Assembly: GCA_004299705.1 (NCBI GenBank)
Contig: SCQS01000061.1
Coordinates: forward strand, 1-32,419
Source: Rhodanobacteraceae bacterium
Lineage (GTDB): Bacteria > Pseudomonadota > Gammaproteobacteria > Xanthomonadales > Rhodanobacteraceae
Length of the DNA stretch: 32,419 nucleotides
Reading direction: 5' to 3'
Made by a program: the position numbers and the translations under genes. Positions 1 to 6,900 of this stretch are shown here, piece by piece. The notes beneath the pieces are model-generated. The model worked only from the letters and a program-made list of their open reading frames with translations. It was not told the DNA's origin and searched no databases. Within the stretch, counting starts at the first letter, position 1; each line of letters begins with the position of its first letter.

Positions 1-78
1 CGGTGAGTGATTACGACGTGGTCTACGACTCATGGTTGGCTCCTTCTGCGGCGATCATCATCGCCGATGGGGAGCAGG

Positions 79-858
79 TCAGTCACTTACCGTGCTGTTC
101 AATTTTCCGGGGCCACTTCTCCCGTTAGTCATGTACAACTGTTCGACAACTTGCAATGTCTCTTCAAACGCCTCACGTGCTTCTTCTTTTGTGACAGTTT
201 TTCTGGCATGTAGAACAGCACAAAGGTCAGCGTATAGGTGCTGCAACCGCTTGCTTAAGTCGCCGGAAGAAACTTTGCGCCGCAGTTCGCCCCACTTAAA
301 TTCTTCGAACAGGATTACGTTCTCACCGAGGTCGGGGAAAAGCTGGCGTCGAACGCATATGTCACGAACACTTGCCTCAATCACTGCTCGGCACAACCCG
401 TACGCAGCGTCGTATTGTTGGAACGCGTAGCAGTCCTTTACCTGCCTTACCAAGCGAGACACGGCTTCACTCACCGCGCCATGGATGACCAGCGGGCGCA
501 GTTCAGCTAGTCCGCTAATGTATTCGTAGTGGCTGAACCAAGAGCTAAAAAGCTCCTCACCCAATTCATCCAGTTCATCGTAAGAGAAATCCAGAAGATC
601 TTTGTTTGCGTCGAGTTGCTTGAGAATCTTGTCGGTTGGCAGGCCCTCGCCTGTGGTGAGTTTTTGTGCCAGCGATCGAGCTTCGGGGCTGGCAATCGAT
701 ACATATGTTTGGTCAAGCAAATGTTTGCGAATACTCTTTCTGAGCTTTTGGTAAGCGTGTAGCGCAGCTGCAAGATCCTTCTGATTCGACTCCATGACGG
801 CTCGCACCGCACGCCGATCAAGTGCGGCAAGCTCAAGTAGATCGTCTTGGAGCGGCAT
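79..858 (-). CDS. Hypothetical protein with HEPN/DUF4145-like C-terminal helices
   Basis: This 259-residue soluble protein has no signal peptide or membrane segment, and I do not recognise it as a named family. The first 100 residues are charged and helical. The C-terminal 110 residues run from a helix with YGLCRAVIEASVRD, through a WGELRRKV segment and LYADLCAVLHARK, to a final helix with TKEEAREAFEETLQ. That order resembles the helical DUF4145/HEPN-like domains often found in restriction or defence proteins. The match is by eye and weak. The start at 858 has a good AAGGA ribosome-binding site 8 bases upstream. The gene stands alone, 113 bases from the next leftward gene, and that gap shows nothing notable. 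Its base composition is visibly less GC-rich than its neighbours (many TT and AA codons), which suggests recent acquisition. Function unknown. Confidence 0.7.
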   Translation of the reverse strand: MPLQDDLLELAALDRRAVRAVMESNQKDLAAALHAYQKLRKSIRKHLLDQTYVSIASPEARSLAQKLTTGEGLPTDKILKQLDANKDLLDFSYDELDELGEELFSSWFSHYEYISGLAELRPLVIHGAVSEAVSRLVRQVKDCYAFQQYDAAYGLCRAVIEASVRDICVRRQLFPDLGENVILFEEFKWGELRRKVSSGDLSKRLQHLYADLCAVLHARKTVTKEEAREAFEETLQVVEQLYMTNGRSGPGKLNSTVSD

Positions 859-971
859 AGGGCATCCTTCACGCGAGGGCTAATCCGACTGGCGTCACAG
901 TCGGAAGCGCTATCGTAGCGGCGGACGATGATGCGAAACGGGGGTAGACGCTCGTTGACGGTTTACGTTCG

Positions 972-1889
972 TCACCCCATCAACGCCGAGACATGCACCG
1001 CCACACCCTCGCGCAGCGCATCCAGATCGTAACCACCTTCCAGCGCCGACACGATACGCCCGTCGGCATGCCGATCGGCATGTTCGACGAGGCGTTGCGT
1101 GATCCACGCATAGTCGCCAGGCACGAGTAGCAGTTGCGCCAGCGGGTCGCGGGCGTCGGCGTCGAAGCCGGCCGAGATCAGCAGCAGTTGCGGGCGGAAC
1201 AGGTCGAGTTCGGGCAGCAGTCGTTTTTCCCACGCGGCGTGGAATTCGGCCGAACCTGCGCCGGGCGGTAGTGGTGCGTTGAAAATGTTGCCGGCGCCTT
1301 GTTCGCTGGCCGAGCCGGTGCCGGGGTAGAGCGGCACCTGGTGGCTGGACGCGTACAGCACACGCGGGTCGTCCCGGAAAATGTCCTGGGTGCCGTTGCC
1401 GTGGTGGACGTCGAAATCGACGATCGCGACGCGTTGCAGGCCGTGTGCCGCGAGCGCATGCGCGGTGGCGACCGCGACGCTGTTGAACAGGCAGAAGCCC
1501 ATGGCCTCGTTGCGGGTTGCGTGGTGGCCGGGTGGGCGTACCGCACAGAAGGCGCGCAACGTCTCGCCAGCAAGTACGGCGTCGGTCGCAGCGCACACCG
1601 CGCCTGCTGCGCGCAATGCGGCTTCCAGCGATCCGGGTGACATCACGGTGTCGGGGTCGAGGCGCGCGTAACCGTCGGCCGGCGCGCTCGCGAAGATTCG
1701 ATCAACGTAATCCGCATCGTGCACGCGCAGCAGCTGCTCGCGCGTCGCGCGTGGCGCTTCTATCCGTTCCAGTTCGGAGAAGCGCGGATCGTCCAATGCC
1801 TGCAGCACGGCGCGTAGCCGCGCGGGCGCTTCCGGGTGTCCGGTTCCAGGGTCGTGTTCGAGACAGGCGGGATGGGTGTAGACCCGCAT
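972..1889 (-). CDS. Histone deacetylase family protein (zinc-dependent amidohydrolase, AcuC/HDAC-like)
   Basis: This 305-residue cytoplasmic protein is a bacterial member of the arginase/deacetylase fold. Members remove acetyl groups from lysine or from polyamine-type substrates; the substrate here is unknown. The whole family signature is visible: RPPGHHA with the catalytic His pair at 122-123, DFDVHHGNGTQ with metal ligands Asp160 and His162, SAGFDAD with the third metal ligand Asp243, and LEGGYD near the C-terminus. The frame stays open upstream into the adenosyltransferase gene. I chose the ATG at 1889 because it begins the typical MRVYTHPACLEHDPG family start and has AAGG 9 bases upstream. 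It begins 5 bases after the stop of the cobalamin adenosyltransferase, so the two are co-transcribed. Length matches the family. Confidence 0.93.
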   Translation of the reverse strand: MRVYTHPACLEHDPGTGHPEAPARLRAVLQALDDPRFSELERIEAPRATREQLLRVHDADYVDRIFASAPADGYARLDPDTVMSPGSLEAALRAAGAVCAATDAVLAGETLRAFCAVRPPGHHATRNEAMGFCLFNSVAVATAHALAAHGLQRVAIVDFDVHHGNGTQDIFRDDPRVLYASSHQVPLYPGTGSASEQGAGNIFNAPLPPGAGSAEFHAAWEKRLLPELDLFRPQLLLISAGFDADARDPLAQLLLVPGDYAWITQRLVEHADRHADGRIVSALEGGYDLDALREGVAVHVSALMG

Positions 1890-1894
1890 GGGAT

Positions 1895-2467
1895 TCAGCC
1901 TTGCGGCTTGGGGCGAGGTCTTTTTTCGTGTTGCCACAGCACCTCGCCATGTCCGCTGGCGCGCGCTAGCACGCGGCACAGCACGAACAGCAGGTCGGAC
2001 AGGCGGTTCAGGTAATGCACGACTTCGGGGCGCACGCTTTCTGCGCGCGCCAGCGTCACCACGCGGCGTTCGGCGCGGCGGCAGACGGTGCGCGCGACGT
2101 GGCACTGCGCGGCGGCGATGCCGCCGCCCGGCAGGATGAATTCCTTGAGCCGCGGCAGGTCGTCGTTGTAGTGGTCCAGCGTTTGTTCGAGGCCGGTGAC
2201 GTCGGCGGCGTGGATCAATTCCATGCCCGGCACGCACAGCTCGCCACCCAGGTCGAACAGCGCGTGCTGGATGCGCACCAGCAATTCGCGGATGTCGTCG
2301 GGCACGCCATCGCAGGCCAGCAGCACACCGATCGTCGAGTTCAACTCATCGACGGTGCCGTAGGCCTCGACCCGCATGGAGTCCTTGGGCGTGCGCGAGC
2401 CGTCGCCGAGGCCGGTCGTCCCGTCGTCTCCCGTCTTCGTGTAAATCTTCGAAAGGCGATTGCCCAT
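1895..2467 (-). CDS. pduO: Cob(I)yrinic acid a,c-diamide adenosyltransferase, PduO type
   Basis: This 190-residue enzyme transfers the adenosyl group of ATP to cob(I)alamin and so makes coenzyme B12 in the cytoplasm. The PduO-type ATP-binding N-terminus is visible as TKTGDDGTTGLGDGSR, followed by YGTVDELNS. The helical bundle motifs RRAERRVV and LNRLSDLLFVL are near the C-terminus. The frame has an earlier possible start at 2485. I prefer the ATG at 2467 because MGNRLSKIYTKTGDDG is the family start and AGGAG lies 8 bases upstream. That AGGAG falls inside the left end of a MITE-like repeat. No B12 synthesis genes are nearby, so the enzyme probably serves salvage. It lies between a DUF6580-like membrane protein upstream and an HDAC-family gene 5 bases downstream. 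Confidence 0.94.
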   Translation of the reverse strand: MGNRLSKIYTKTGDDGTTGLGDGSRTPKDSMRVEAYGTVDELNSTIGVLLACDGVPDDIRELLVRIQHALFDLGGELCVPGMELIHAADVTGLEQTLDHYNDDLPRLKEFILPGGGIAAAQCHVARTVCRRAERRVVTLARAESVRPEVVHYLNRLSDLLFVLCRVLARASGHGEVLWQHEKRPRPKPQG

Positions 2468-2470
2468 CAC

Positions 2471-2575
2471 GAGACTCCTGATCAAGCCAGCCGTTCGTCC
2501 TTCGATACCTCAGGACGAACGGCTGCGTGTGGAATTCCGTTCGTGGCGAGGTATCGAACCACGAACCGAATGGAA
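2471..2575. repeat. MITE-like double-hairpin element, copy 1
   Basis: Two hairpins stand side by side. The first has a perfect 13-bp stem (2489-2501 with 2512-2524) and a 10-base loop TCGATACCTC. The second has an 8-bp stem GTTCGTGG/CCACGAAC (2539-2546 with 2559-2566). Its loop contains GAGGTATCGA, the exact reverse complement of the first loop. The same structure recurs at 8696-8816. The left end (GAGACTCCTGATCAAGCC) resembles the left end of copy 2. The right end is too diverged to place exactly. Confidence 0.8.
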
Positions 2576-2589
2576 CAGTCTCGGGATCT

Positions 2590-3195
2590 TCAGTGCGCGG
2601 CGGTCAAGCGCAACACCGTCCAGCGGCGACCCAGCAGCGCGAAGCCGCCGAACAGCAGCGCCGACCACAGCACGGTGCCGGGCAAGGTGCCGTGCTGGTA
2701 GAACGGCAGCGCGGCGACGTAGCACGCACCAAGGCCCGCCAGCGTGTGCGGATACATCGCGGTGGTCGCCCACACGAAGAAATTGGTGACAAGGTAGAAG
2801 CCGGTGGCGCCGGCCACCGCCGCAACCAGCGTGTTCCAGATGCGCACGCGTCCGCGCAGCGCGAAACCGCCGACCGCGGTGAGCGCGACGCAGCCGTAGA
2901 TCACCGGCACCATCACCAGCCATTGGGCGATTTCGGCGTGCGGCAGGGCGAATGCGATCACCACGTCGGCGCAGACCATCGCGATCAGCGGCACCGCGAT
3001 CGCAAGGCCGCGGTTGGCGAAATACGCGCCACCGAACAGCGCCATGGCTTCGACCGGGGTGAAGTTGTACGGCATCGCGCCCGCGGCGTAGTGCACCGCG
3101 AGCCGGTAGATGACGGTGAAGGCGACCATGCCGCACAGCACCAGCGTGCCGGGGGAAACAAGGTTCGATTGCGTGGGGCGTGCGGGCAGTGACAT
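2590..3195 (-). CDS. DUF6580-like integral membrane protein, ECF S-component-like
   Basis: This 201-residue hydrophobic protein has about six membrane segments. The segment with NFTPVEAMALFGGAYF, followed by a long hydrophobic stretch ending in VCADVVIAF, resembles substrate-binding S components of ECF vitamin transporters and the DUF6580 putative transport family. No ECF ATPase or T component is nearby. The frame is open further upstream. Two ATG codons compete at 3204 and 3195. I chose 3195 because GAGG lies 9 bases upstream of it but directly abuts 3204. The gene is divergent from ubiH and lies upstream of the cobalamin adenosyltransferase, separated only by the MITE-like repeat. From this context I infer, without direct proof, that it imports a cobalamin precursor. 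Confidence 0.75.
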   Translation of the reverse strand: MSLPARPTQSNLVSPGTLVLCGMVAFTVIYRLAVHYAAGAMPYNFTPVEAMALFGGAYFANRGLAIAVPLIAMVCADVVIAFALPHAEIAQWLVMVPVIYGCVALTAVGGFALRGRVRIWNTLVAAVAGATGFYLVTNFFVWATTAMYPHTLAGLGACYVAALPFYQHGTLPGTVLWSALLFGGFALLGRRWTVLRLTAAH

Positions 3196-3269
3196 GGAAT
3201 CCATCCTCGTTGCGACTGCCGCTAGTTTAGCGCAGGGCGCCCGCGCCGGGCTGACCCGCATCAACCGGC

Positions 3270-3275
3270 TATCAT
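3270..3275 (+). promoter_or_regulatory. Candidate -10 box for leaderless ubiH transcript
   Basis: TATCAT ends 6 bases before the ubiH ATG at 3282, so transcription should start at or next to the start codon. No Shine-Dalgarno sequence lies between (the bases are TCAAAA). No good -35 hexamer is seen at the usual spacing. Confidence 0.35.
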
Positions 3276-3281
3276 TCAAAA

Positions 3282-4580
3282 ATGACGGAACGCAGCGACA
3301 TCCTGATCGTGGGCGGCGGCTTGGTCGGCACCAGCCTCGCGCTGGCGCTGGATGCGGTCGGCCGCGAGGTCGCGCTGGTCGAAGCCGCGCCGCCGCGGAC
3401 TTCCACGGCAACCGGCGACGACAACGACCGCAACCTGGTGCTGGCGCATGCATCGGTGAACGCGTTGAAGGCATTGGGCGTATGGCCGCAGCTCGAAGCG
3501 GCGGCCGGCACCATCCGTCGCGTCGAAGTCAGCCGTGCGGGCGAGTTCGGCCGGGTGCGGATGTCGGCCGATGAGGTCGGCGTGGAGGCGTTGGGCCGGG
3601 TGGTGCCGGGGCGCGTGCTGGCCGCGGCGCTGGAACAACGTCTGGCCGTGTGCAAACACGTGCGGCGACTGGTGCCGGCGAAGCTCGAAAAATTGCAACC
3701 GGTCGATGCGAGCTTACCTCCTTCTCTCCCAGGCGGGCTTGGCGGAGAGGCGGCGCGAAGCGCCGAGCGCGCGGCGCTGGGTGAGGTGGCGAAGGCCGGT
3801 TGGTGCGCACGAGTTGCCACGGCCGATGACGCGTACGACATCGAAGCACGCCTCGTGGTCGGCGCCGACGGCAGCGATTCGCTGGTGCGAGCGCAGGTCG
3901 GTATTGCCGCAATGGAACACGATTACGCGCAGAGCCTGTTCGTCTGCACCGTCGCCTGCGAGCGAGACATCCAGGATTGCGCGTTCGAACGTTTCACCGA
4001 CGACGGCCCGGTTGCGTTGCTGCCGTTGCCGAACCAGCGGCGCGGACTGGTGCTCACGGTTGCCGCCGATCGCCACGCTGAAGTCGCCGCGATGGACGAT
4101 GCAGCGTTCATCGCACTGGCACAGCAACGCTTCGGCTGGAAGCTCGGCAGGCTGTCGCGGCCGGGCCGGCGCTTTCCGCACCGTATCCGGCGCGTGCTGG
4201 CGGATGCCTTGACCGCGCCGCGCGCGGTGCTGGTTGGCAACGCGGCGCAAACGGTGCATCCGATCGGCGCGCAGGGCTTCAACCTCGGCCTGCGCGATGC
4301 GCTGACCTTGGCCGAATTGATCGCGAAGGATGACGATCCGGGTGCGCCTGATTTGTTGCAGGCATACGCCGCGCGCCGGCAGCCCGATCGCACCGGCGTG
4401 CTGGCTTTCAGCCACGGGCTGATTTCGCTGGCTTGCCTTGCGCAATCCGCGTTGTCGCCGTTGCGTTCGCTGGCGATGCTGGCGCTGGATGCTGCACCGC
4501 CGCTGCGACGCGTGGTCGCGAAACACGGCATGGGTTTTCGTGGCACGCCGCCCGCCGCCGCGCTGGATGCCGGCCCGTGA
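3282..4580 (+). CDS. ubiH: 2-octaprenyl-6-methoxyphenol hydroxylase UbiH, carrying an in-frame repeat insertion
   Basis: This FAD-dependent monooxygenase adds an oxygen to the ring during aerobic ubiquinone synthesis. The FAD-binding GGGLVG lies at residues 11-16, the ADGSDSLVR motif follows the middle of the protein, and LVGNAAQTVHPIGAQGFNLG near the C-terminus is the UbiH version of the second FAD motif (Asn where UbiI/UbiF have Asp). At 432 residues it is about 30-40 longer than usual. The excess matches residues ~144-172, a Pro/Gly/Ala/Glu-rich stretch encoded by palindromic DNA between the KLEKLQPVD and CARVATADD segments. This looks like an in-frame repeat insertion. The frame is intact and all catalytic motifs remain, so the enzyme is probably active. 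The stop overlaps the GTG start of the next gene. Confidence 0.95.
   Translation: MTERSDILIVGGGLVGTSLALALDAVGREVALVEAAPPRTSTATGDDNDRNLVLAHASVNALKALGVWPQLEAAAGTIRRVEVSRAGEFGRVRMSADEVGVEALGRVVPGRVLAAALEQRLAVCKHVRRLVPAKLEKLQPVDASLPPSLPGGLGGEAARSAERAALGEVAKAGWCARVATADDAYDIEARLVVGADGSDSLVRAQVGIAAMEHDYAQSLFVCTVACERDIQDCAFERFTDDGPVALLPLPNQRRGLVLTVAADRHAEVAAMDDAAFIALAQQRFGWKLGRLSRPGRRFPHRIRRVLADALTAPRAVLVGNAAQTVHPIGAQGFNLGLRDALTLAELIAKDDDPGAPDLLQAYAARRQPDRTGVLAFSHGLISLACLAQSALSPLRSLAMLALDAAPPLRRVVAKHGMGFRGTPPAAALDAGP
3711..3797. repeat. Palindromic repeat inserted in frame within ubiH
   Basis: About 87 bases (29 codons) contain the stem CTCTCC/GGAGAG (3724-3729 with 3744-3749) and a perfect hairpin CGGCGC-GAA-GCGCCG (3751-3765). 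The style is that of the intergenic repeats elsewhere in the window. Its length is a multiple of three and it has no stop in the ubiH frame. The boundaries are estimated from where UbiH-like sequence stops and resumes. Confidence 0.65.
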
Positions 4581-5764
4581 ACGCGCGCCGTCCCGCACTC
4601 GACATCGCCATTGCCGGTGGCGGCATGGTCGGCGCCGCCTGCGCGCTGGCACTGGCGCGGCGCGGTTTTGCTGTCGCGTTGCTCGAAGCGCGTGAACCGC
4701 CGCCATGGCACGTGGACGAACCGGAAGATCTGCGCGTAATCGCGTTGGCGCCGTCCTCGACGCGGTTGCTGGACGAGTTGGGTGTTTGGGGTGGGATCAA
4801 GACGGCACGGGTATCGCCGTATGCACGCATGCGGGTGTGGGATGCAGCATCGGGCGCCGAACTTGCTTTCGATCCCGCACGCGAAGGCTACGCGCAACTC
4901 GGCTGGATCGTCGAGAACAAGCTCATTGCACGCAGGCTGTGGGACGCGCTGGAAGCGGTTGGGGTGCGTCGCATGTGCCCGGCGCATGTCGAGTCCTTCG
5001 CGCAGCGCGACGATCGCGTGGTGCTGGAATTGGGCGACGGCGAAATGCTGTCGGCGGCATTGCTGGTGATCGCCGATGGCGCGGGTTCGCGTCTGCGCGA
5101 ACAGGCCGGCATCGCGGTGCGTGGTCGGGACTACCAACAACGCGCGGTGGTCGCGCACGTGGCGAGTGAACGCGCGCACGGGCATACGGCGTGGCAACGC
5201 TTCACGCACGAAGGGCCGATCGCCTTGTTGCCGCTTGCCGACGGACGCAGCTCGATCGTGTGGTCGTTGCCGGAGTCGCGTGCGCGCGAAGTGCTGGCGC
5301 TGGACGATGCCGCGTTTTGCGAAGCGGCCGGGGTCGCATCGGATTTCCGGCTGGGCCGCGTCACCGCGACTACGCCACGCGCGTCGTTTCCGTTGCGCTT
5401 GCAGGTTGCCGAGCGGCTCGCTTCAGGGCGTTGCCTCTTGATTGGCGACACGGCGCACGCGGTGCATCCGCTGGCCGGGCAGGGCGCCAACCTGGGCCTG
5501 CGGGACGTCGCTGAACTGGCAGGCGTGTTGGGCGCTGCACGCGAGGCCGGTCGCGACTTTACTGCAGCACACGTGTTGCAACGCTATGCGCGCCGCCGTC
5601 GTTCGGCCGGCGCGCTGGATGCATGGGGCATCGACGCGATCGAACGGATGTTCGCGTGGCAGTCACCGGCGTGGGCGGCGCTGCGAGGGGTCGGGATGCG
5701 CGCGGTCAATGCAATGGGGCCGTTGAAACACCGCCTGTCTTCACACGCCCAAGGTTCTGCGTAA
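4577..5764 (+). CDS. ubiI: UbiH/UbiF/UbiI/COQ6-family ubiquinone biosynthesis FAD hydroxylase
   Basis: This 395-residue FAD monooxygenase is a second ring hydroxylase of ubiquinone synthesis. It has the Rossmann motif GGGMVG at residues 14-19, ADGAGSRLR in the middle and LIGDTAHAVHPLAGQGANLG near the C-terminus, with the Asp-containing form seen in UbiI, UbiF and COQ6. I cannot tell UbiI (C5) from UbiF (C6) by eye, so the symbol is tentative. The frame is open upstream within ubiH. I chose the GTG at 4577 because it overlaps the ubiH TGA as GTGA, puts the FAD motif at the normal distance from the start and gives the normal family length. The overlap suggests translational coupling with ubiH in a two-gene operon. 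Confidence 0.92.
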   Translation: MNARRPALDIAIAGGGMVGAACALALARRGFAVALLEAREPPPWHVDEPEDLRVIALAPSSTRLLDELGVWGGIKTARVSPYARMRVWDAASGAELAFDPAREGYAQLGWIVENKLIARRLWDALEAVGVRRMCPAHVESFAQRDDRVVLELGDGEMLSAALLVIADGAGSRLREQAGIAVRGRDYQQRAVVAHVASERAHGHTAWQRFTHEGPIALLPLADGRSSIVWSLPESRAREVLALDDAAFCEAAGVASDFRLGRVTATTPRASFPLRLQVAERLASGRCLLIGDTAHAVHPLAGQGANLGLRDVAELAGVLGAAREAGRDFTAAHVLQRYARRRRSAGALDAWGIDAIERMFAWQSPAWAALRGVGMRAVNAMGPLKHRLSSHAQGSA

Positions 5765-5780
5765 CGCAGTTGTTTTTTCT

Positions 5781-5800
5781 CCCTCCCCTGAGTGGGAGGG
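5781..5800. repeat. Short palindromic repeat CCCTCCC-6-GGGAGGG
   Basis: A perfect 7-bp stem with the loop CTGAGT lies between ubiI and the next gene. A T run precedes the stem on the + strand but none follows it, so it is not a good terminator in either direction. It resembles the C/T-rich palindromes at 6625-7010 and 15829-16004. Confidence 0.5.
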
Positions 5801-5838
5801 CTTGAAGCGCTTTCGGTCTGGAACGCAAGGAGACGACG

Positions 5839-6654
5839 ATGCGCAAGACACTCATCGCATTGCTGCTGGTGTTCGGCTTCGCATCGACCGCGCACGCCGC
5901 GATGCGCACGCAAACCGTCGATTACAGCGTCGACGGCAAGGCCATGCAGGGCGTGCTGGTGTGGGACGACGCGGTGCAGACGCCGCGGCCGGGGCTGCTG
6001 ATGGTGCCCGACTGGACCGGCATCAACGCGCGCAACATCAAGTTCGCCGAAGGCATCGCGGACAAGCAGTACGTCATCTTCATGGGCGACATGTACGGCA
6101 TCGGCGTTCGCCCGAAGGACAACCAGCAGGCAGCCACCGCGAGCGGCGTGTTGATGCACGACCGGCCGCTGCTGCGCAAACGCGTGCTCGCGGCGTTCGA
6201 CGAATTGAGGGCGCTGGCGGCGAAACACGTGGCGCCGATCGACGCTGCGAAACTCGCCGCGATCGGATTCTGTTTCGGCGGCACGTCGGTGCTCGATCTT
6301 GCGCGCACCGGAACCGACGTCGCCGCGGTGGTGAGTTTCCACGGCGGCCTTTCCACCGACGATCCCGCGCTGGCGAAACACATCAAGGCGCGCGTGCTGG
6401 CGATGAACGGCGCAGATGATCGCGGCACCATGCCGGATGCGCCGGCCTTCATGCAGGAAATGCGGCAAAGCCCCGCGCCATGGCAGTTCGTGGTGTTCGG
6501 CGGCGCGGTGCATTGCTTCGCCGAACCGTGGGCGCACTCGCCGCCGGGTTGCGTGTACGACCCGCCGGTGGCGAAGCGCGCGTTCGCGCTGATGCACGCG
6601 TGGCTGGACGAGGCGTTTGCAAAACCCTCTCCTCCTGTGCTGAAGGGAGTGTGA
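5839..6654 (+). CDS. Exported dienelactone hydrolase family protein
   Basis: This 271-residue alpha/beta hydrolase has a signal peptide (MRKTLIALLLVFGFASTAHA, cleavage after residue 20), so it acts in the periplasm or outside. The dienelactone-hydrolase triad is visible: nucleophile Cys145 in GFCFGG, an Asp at 193-194 in NGADDRG, and His225 in GAVHCF. The family hydrolyses dienelactones and other esters; the true substrate here cannot be told. The start at 5839 has AAGGAG 8 bases upstream. The last ten residues (KPSPPVLKGV) are encoded by a C/T-rich palindromic repeat that also supplies the stop codon, so the C-terminus has probably been replaced or extended by a repeat. Gene order gives no clear functional partner. 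Confidence 0.9.
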   Translation: MRKTLIALLLVFGFASTAHAAMRTQTVDYSVDGKAMQGVLVWDDAVQTPRPGLLMVPDWTGINARNIKFAEGIADKQYVIFMGDMYGIGVRPKDNQQAATASGVLMHDRPLLRKRVLAAFDELRALAAKHVAPIDAAKLAAIGFCFGGTSVLDLARTGTDVAAVVSFHGGLSTDDPALAKHIKARVLAMNGADDRGTMPDAPAFMQEMRQSPAPWQFVVFGGAVHCFAEPWAHSPPGCVYDPPVAKRAFALMHAWLDEAFAKPSPPVLKGV

Positions 6655-6876
6655 GGGTTCCGCTACTGCTTCCCCCTTCCACAGGAAGGGCGGAGCGACT
6701 ACGGCCGATTGGATCGGCCGTGAACGGCGTCAGCCGGCCCGAAGGGCGAGCGCCATGGAAGGCGCGAGTAAGCGAACGCGCGCGTAGCGCGAGAGGGGGA
6801 TGGCTTTCGTTTCGTCCTCGCGCACACACATCCCCCCAGCGCTGACGCGCTGACCCCCTTCCTGCGGAAGGAGGTG
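6625..6876. repeat. Composite palindromic repeat, copy A (enlarged), plus short unit
   Basis: The region starts with a short C/T-rich unit (6625-6657) that overlaps the end of the hydrolase gene. The main element at 6669-6876 begins CTTCCCCCTTCC, carries GGGGGATGGCTTTCGTT and TCCTCGCG in its middle, and ends GACCCCCTTCC-TGC-GGAAGG. Inside it about 105 bases are extra compared with copy B, including the perfect palindrome ACGGCCGAT-TGG-ATCGGCCGT at 6701-6721. The whole 6655-7019 gap between two convergent genes consists of such repeats; I see no gene in it. Confidence 0.75.
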
Positions 6877-6900
6877 GGCAAAGCGCGAGGCTTGGATTTT

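Noticed and set aside
5771-5800. Possible terminator after ubiI
   Set aside because: The T run lies before the stem on the + strand and there is no T run after the stem on either strand. It was kept only as a short repeat.
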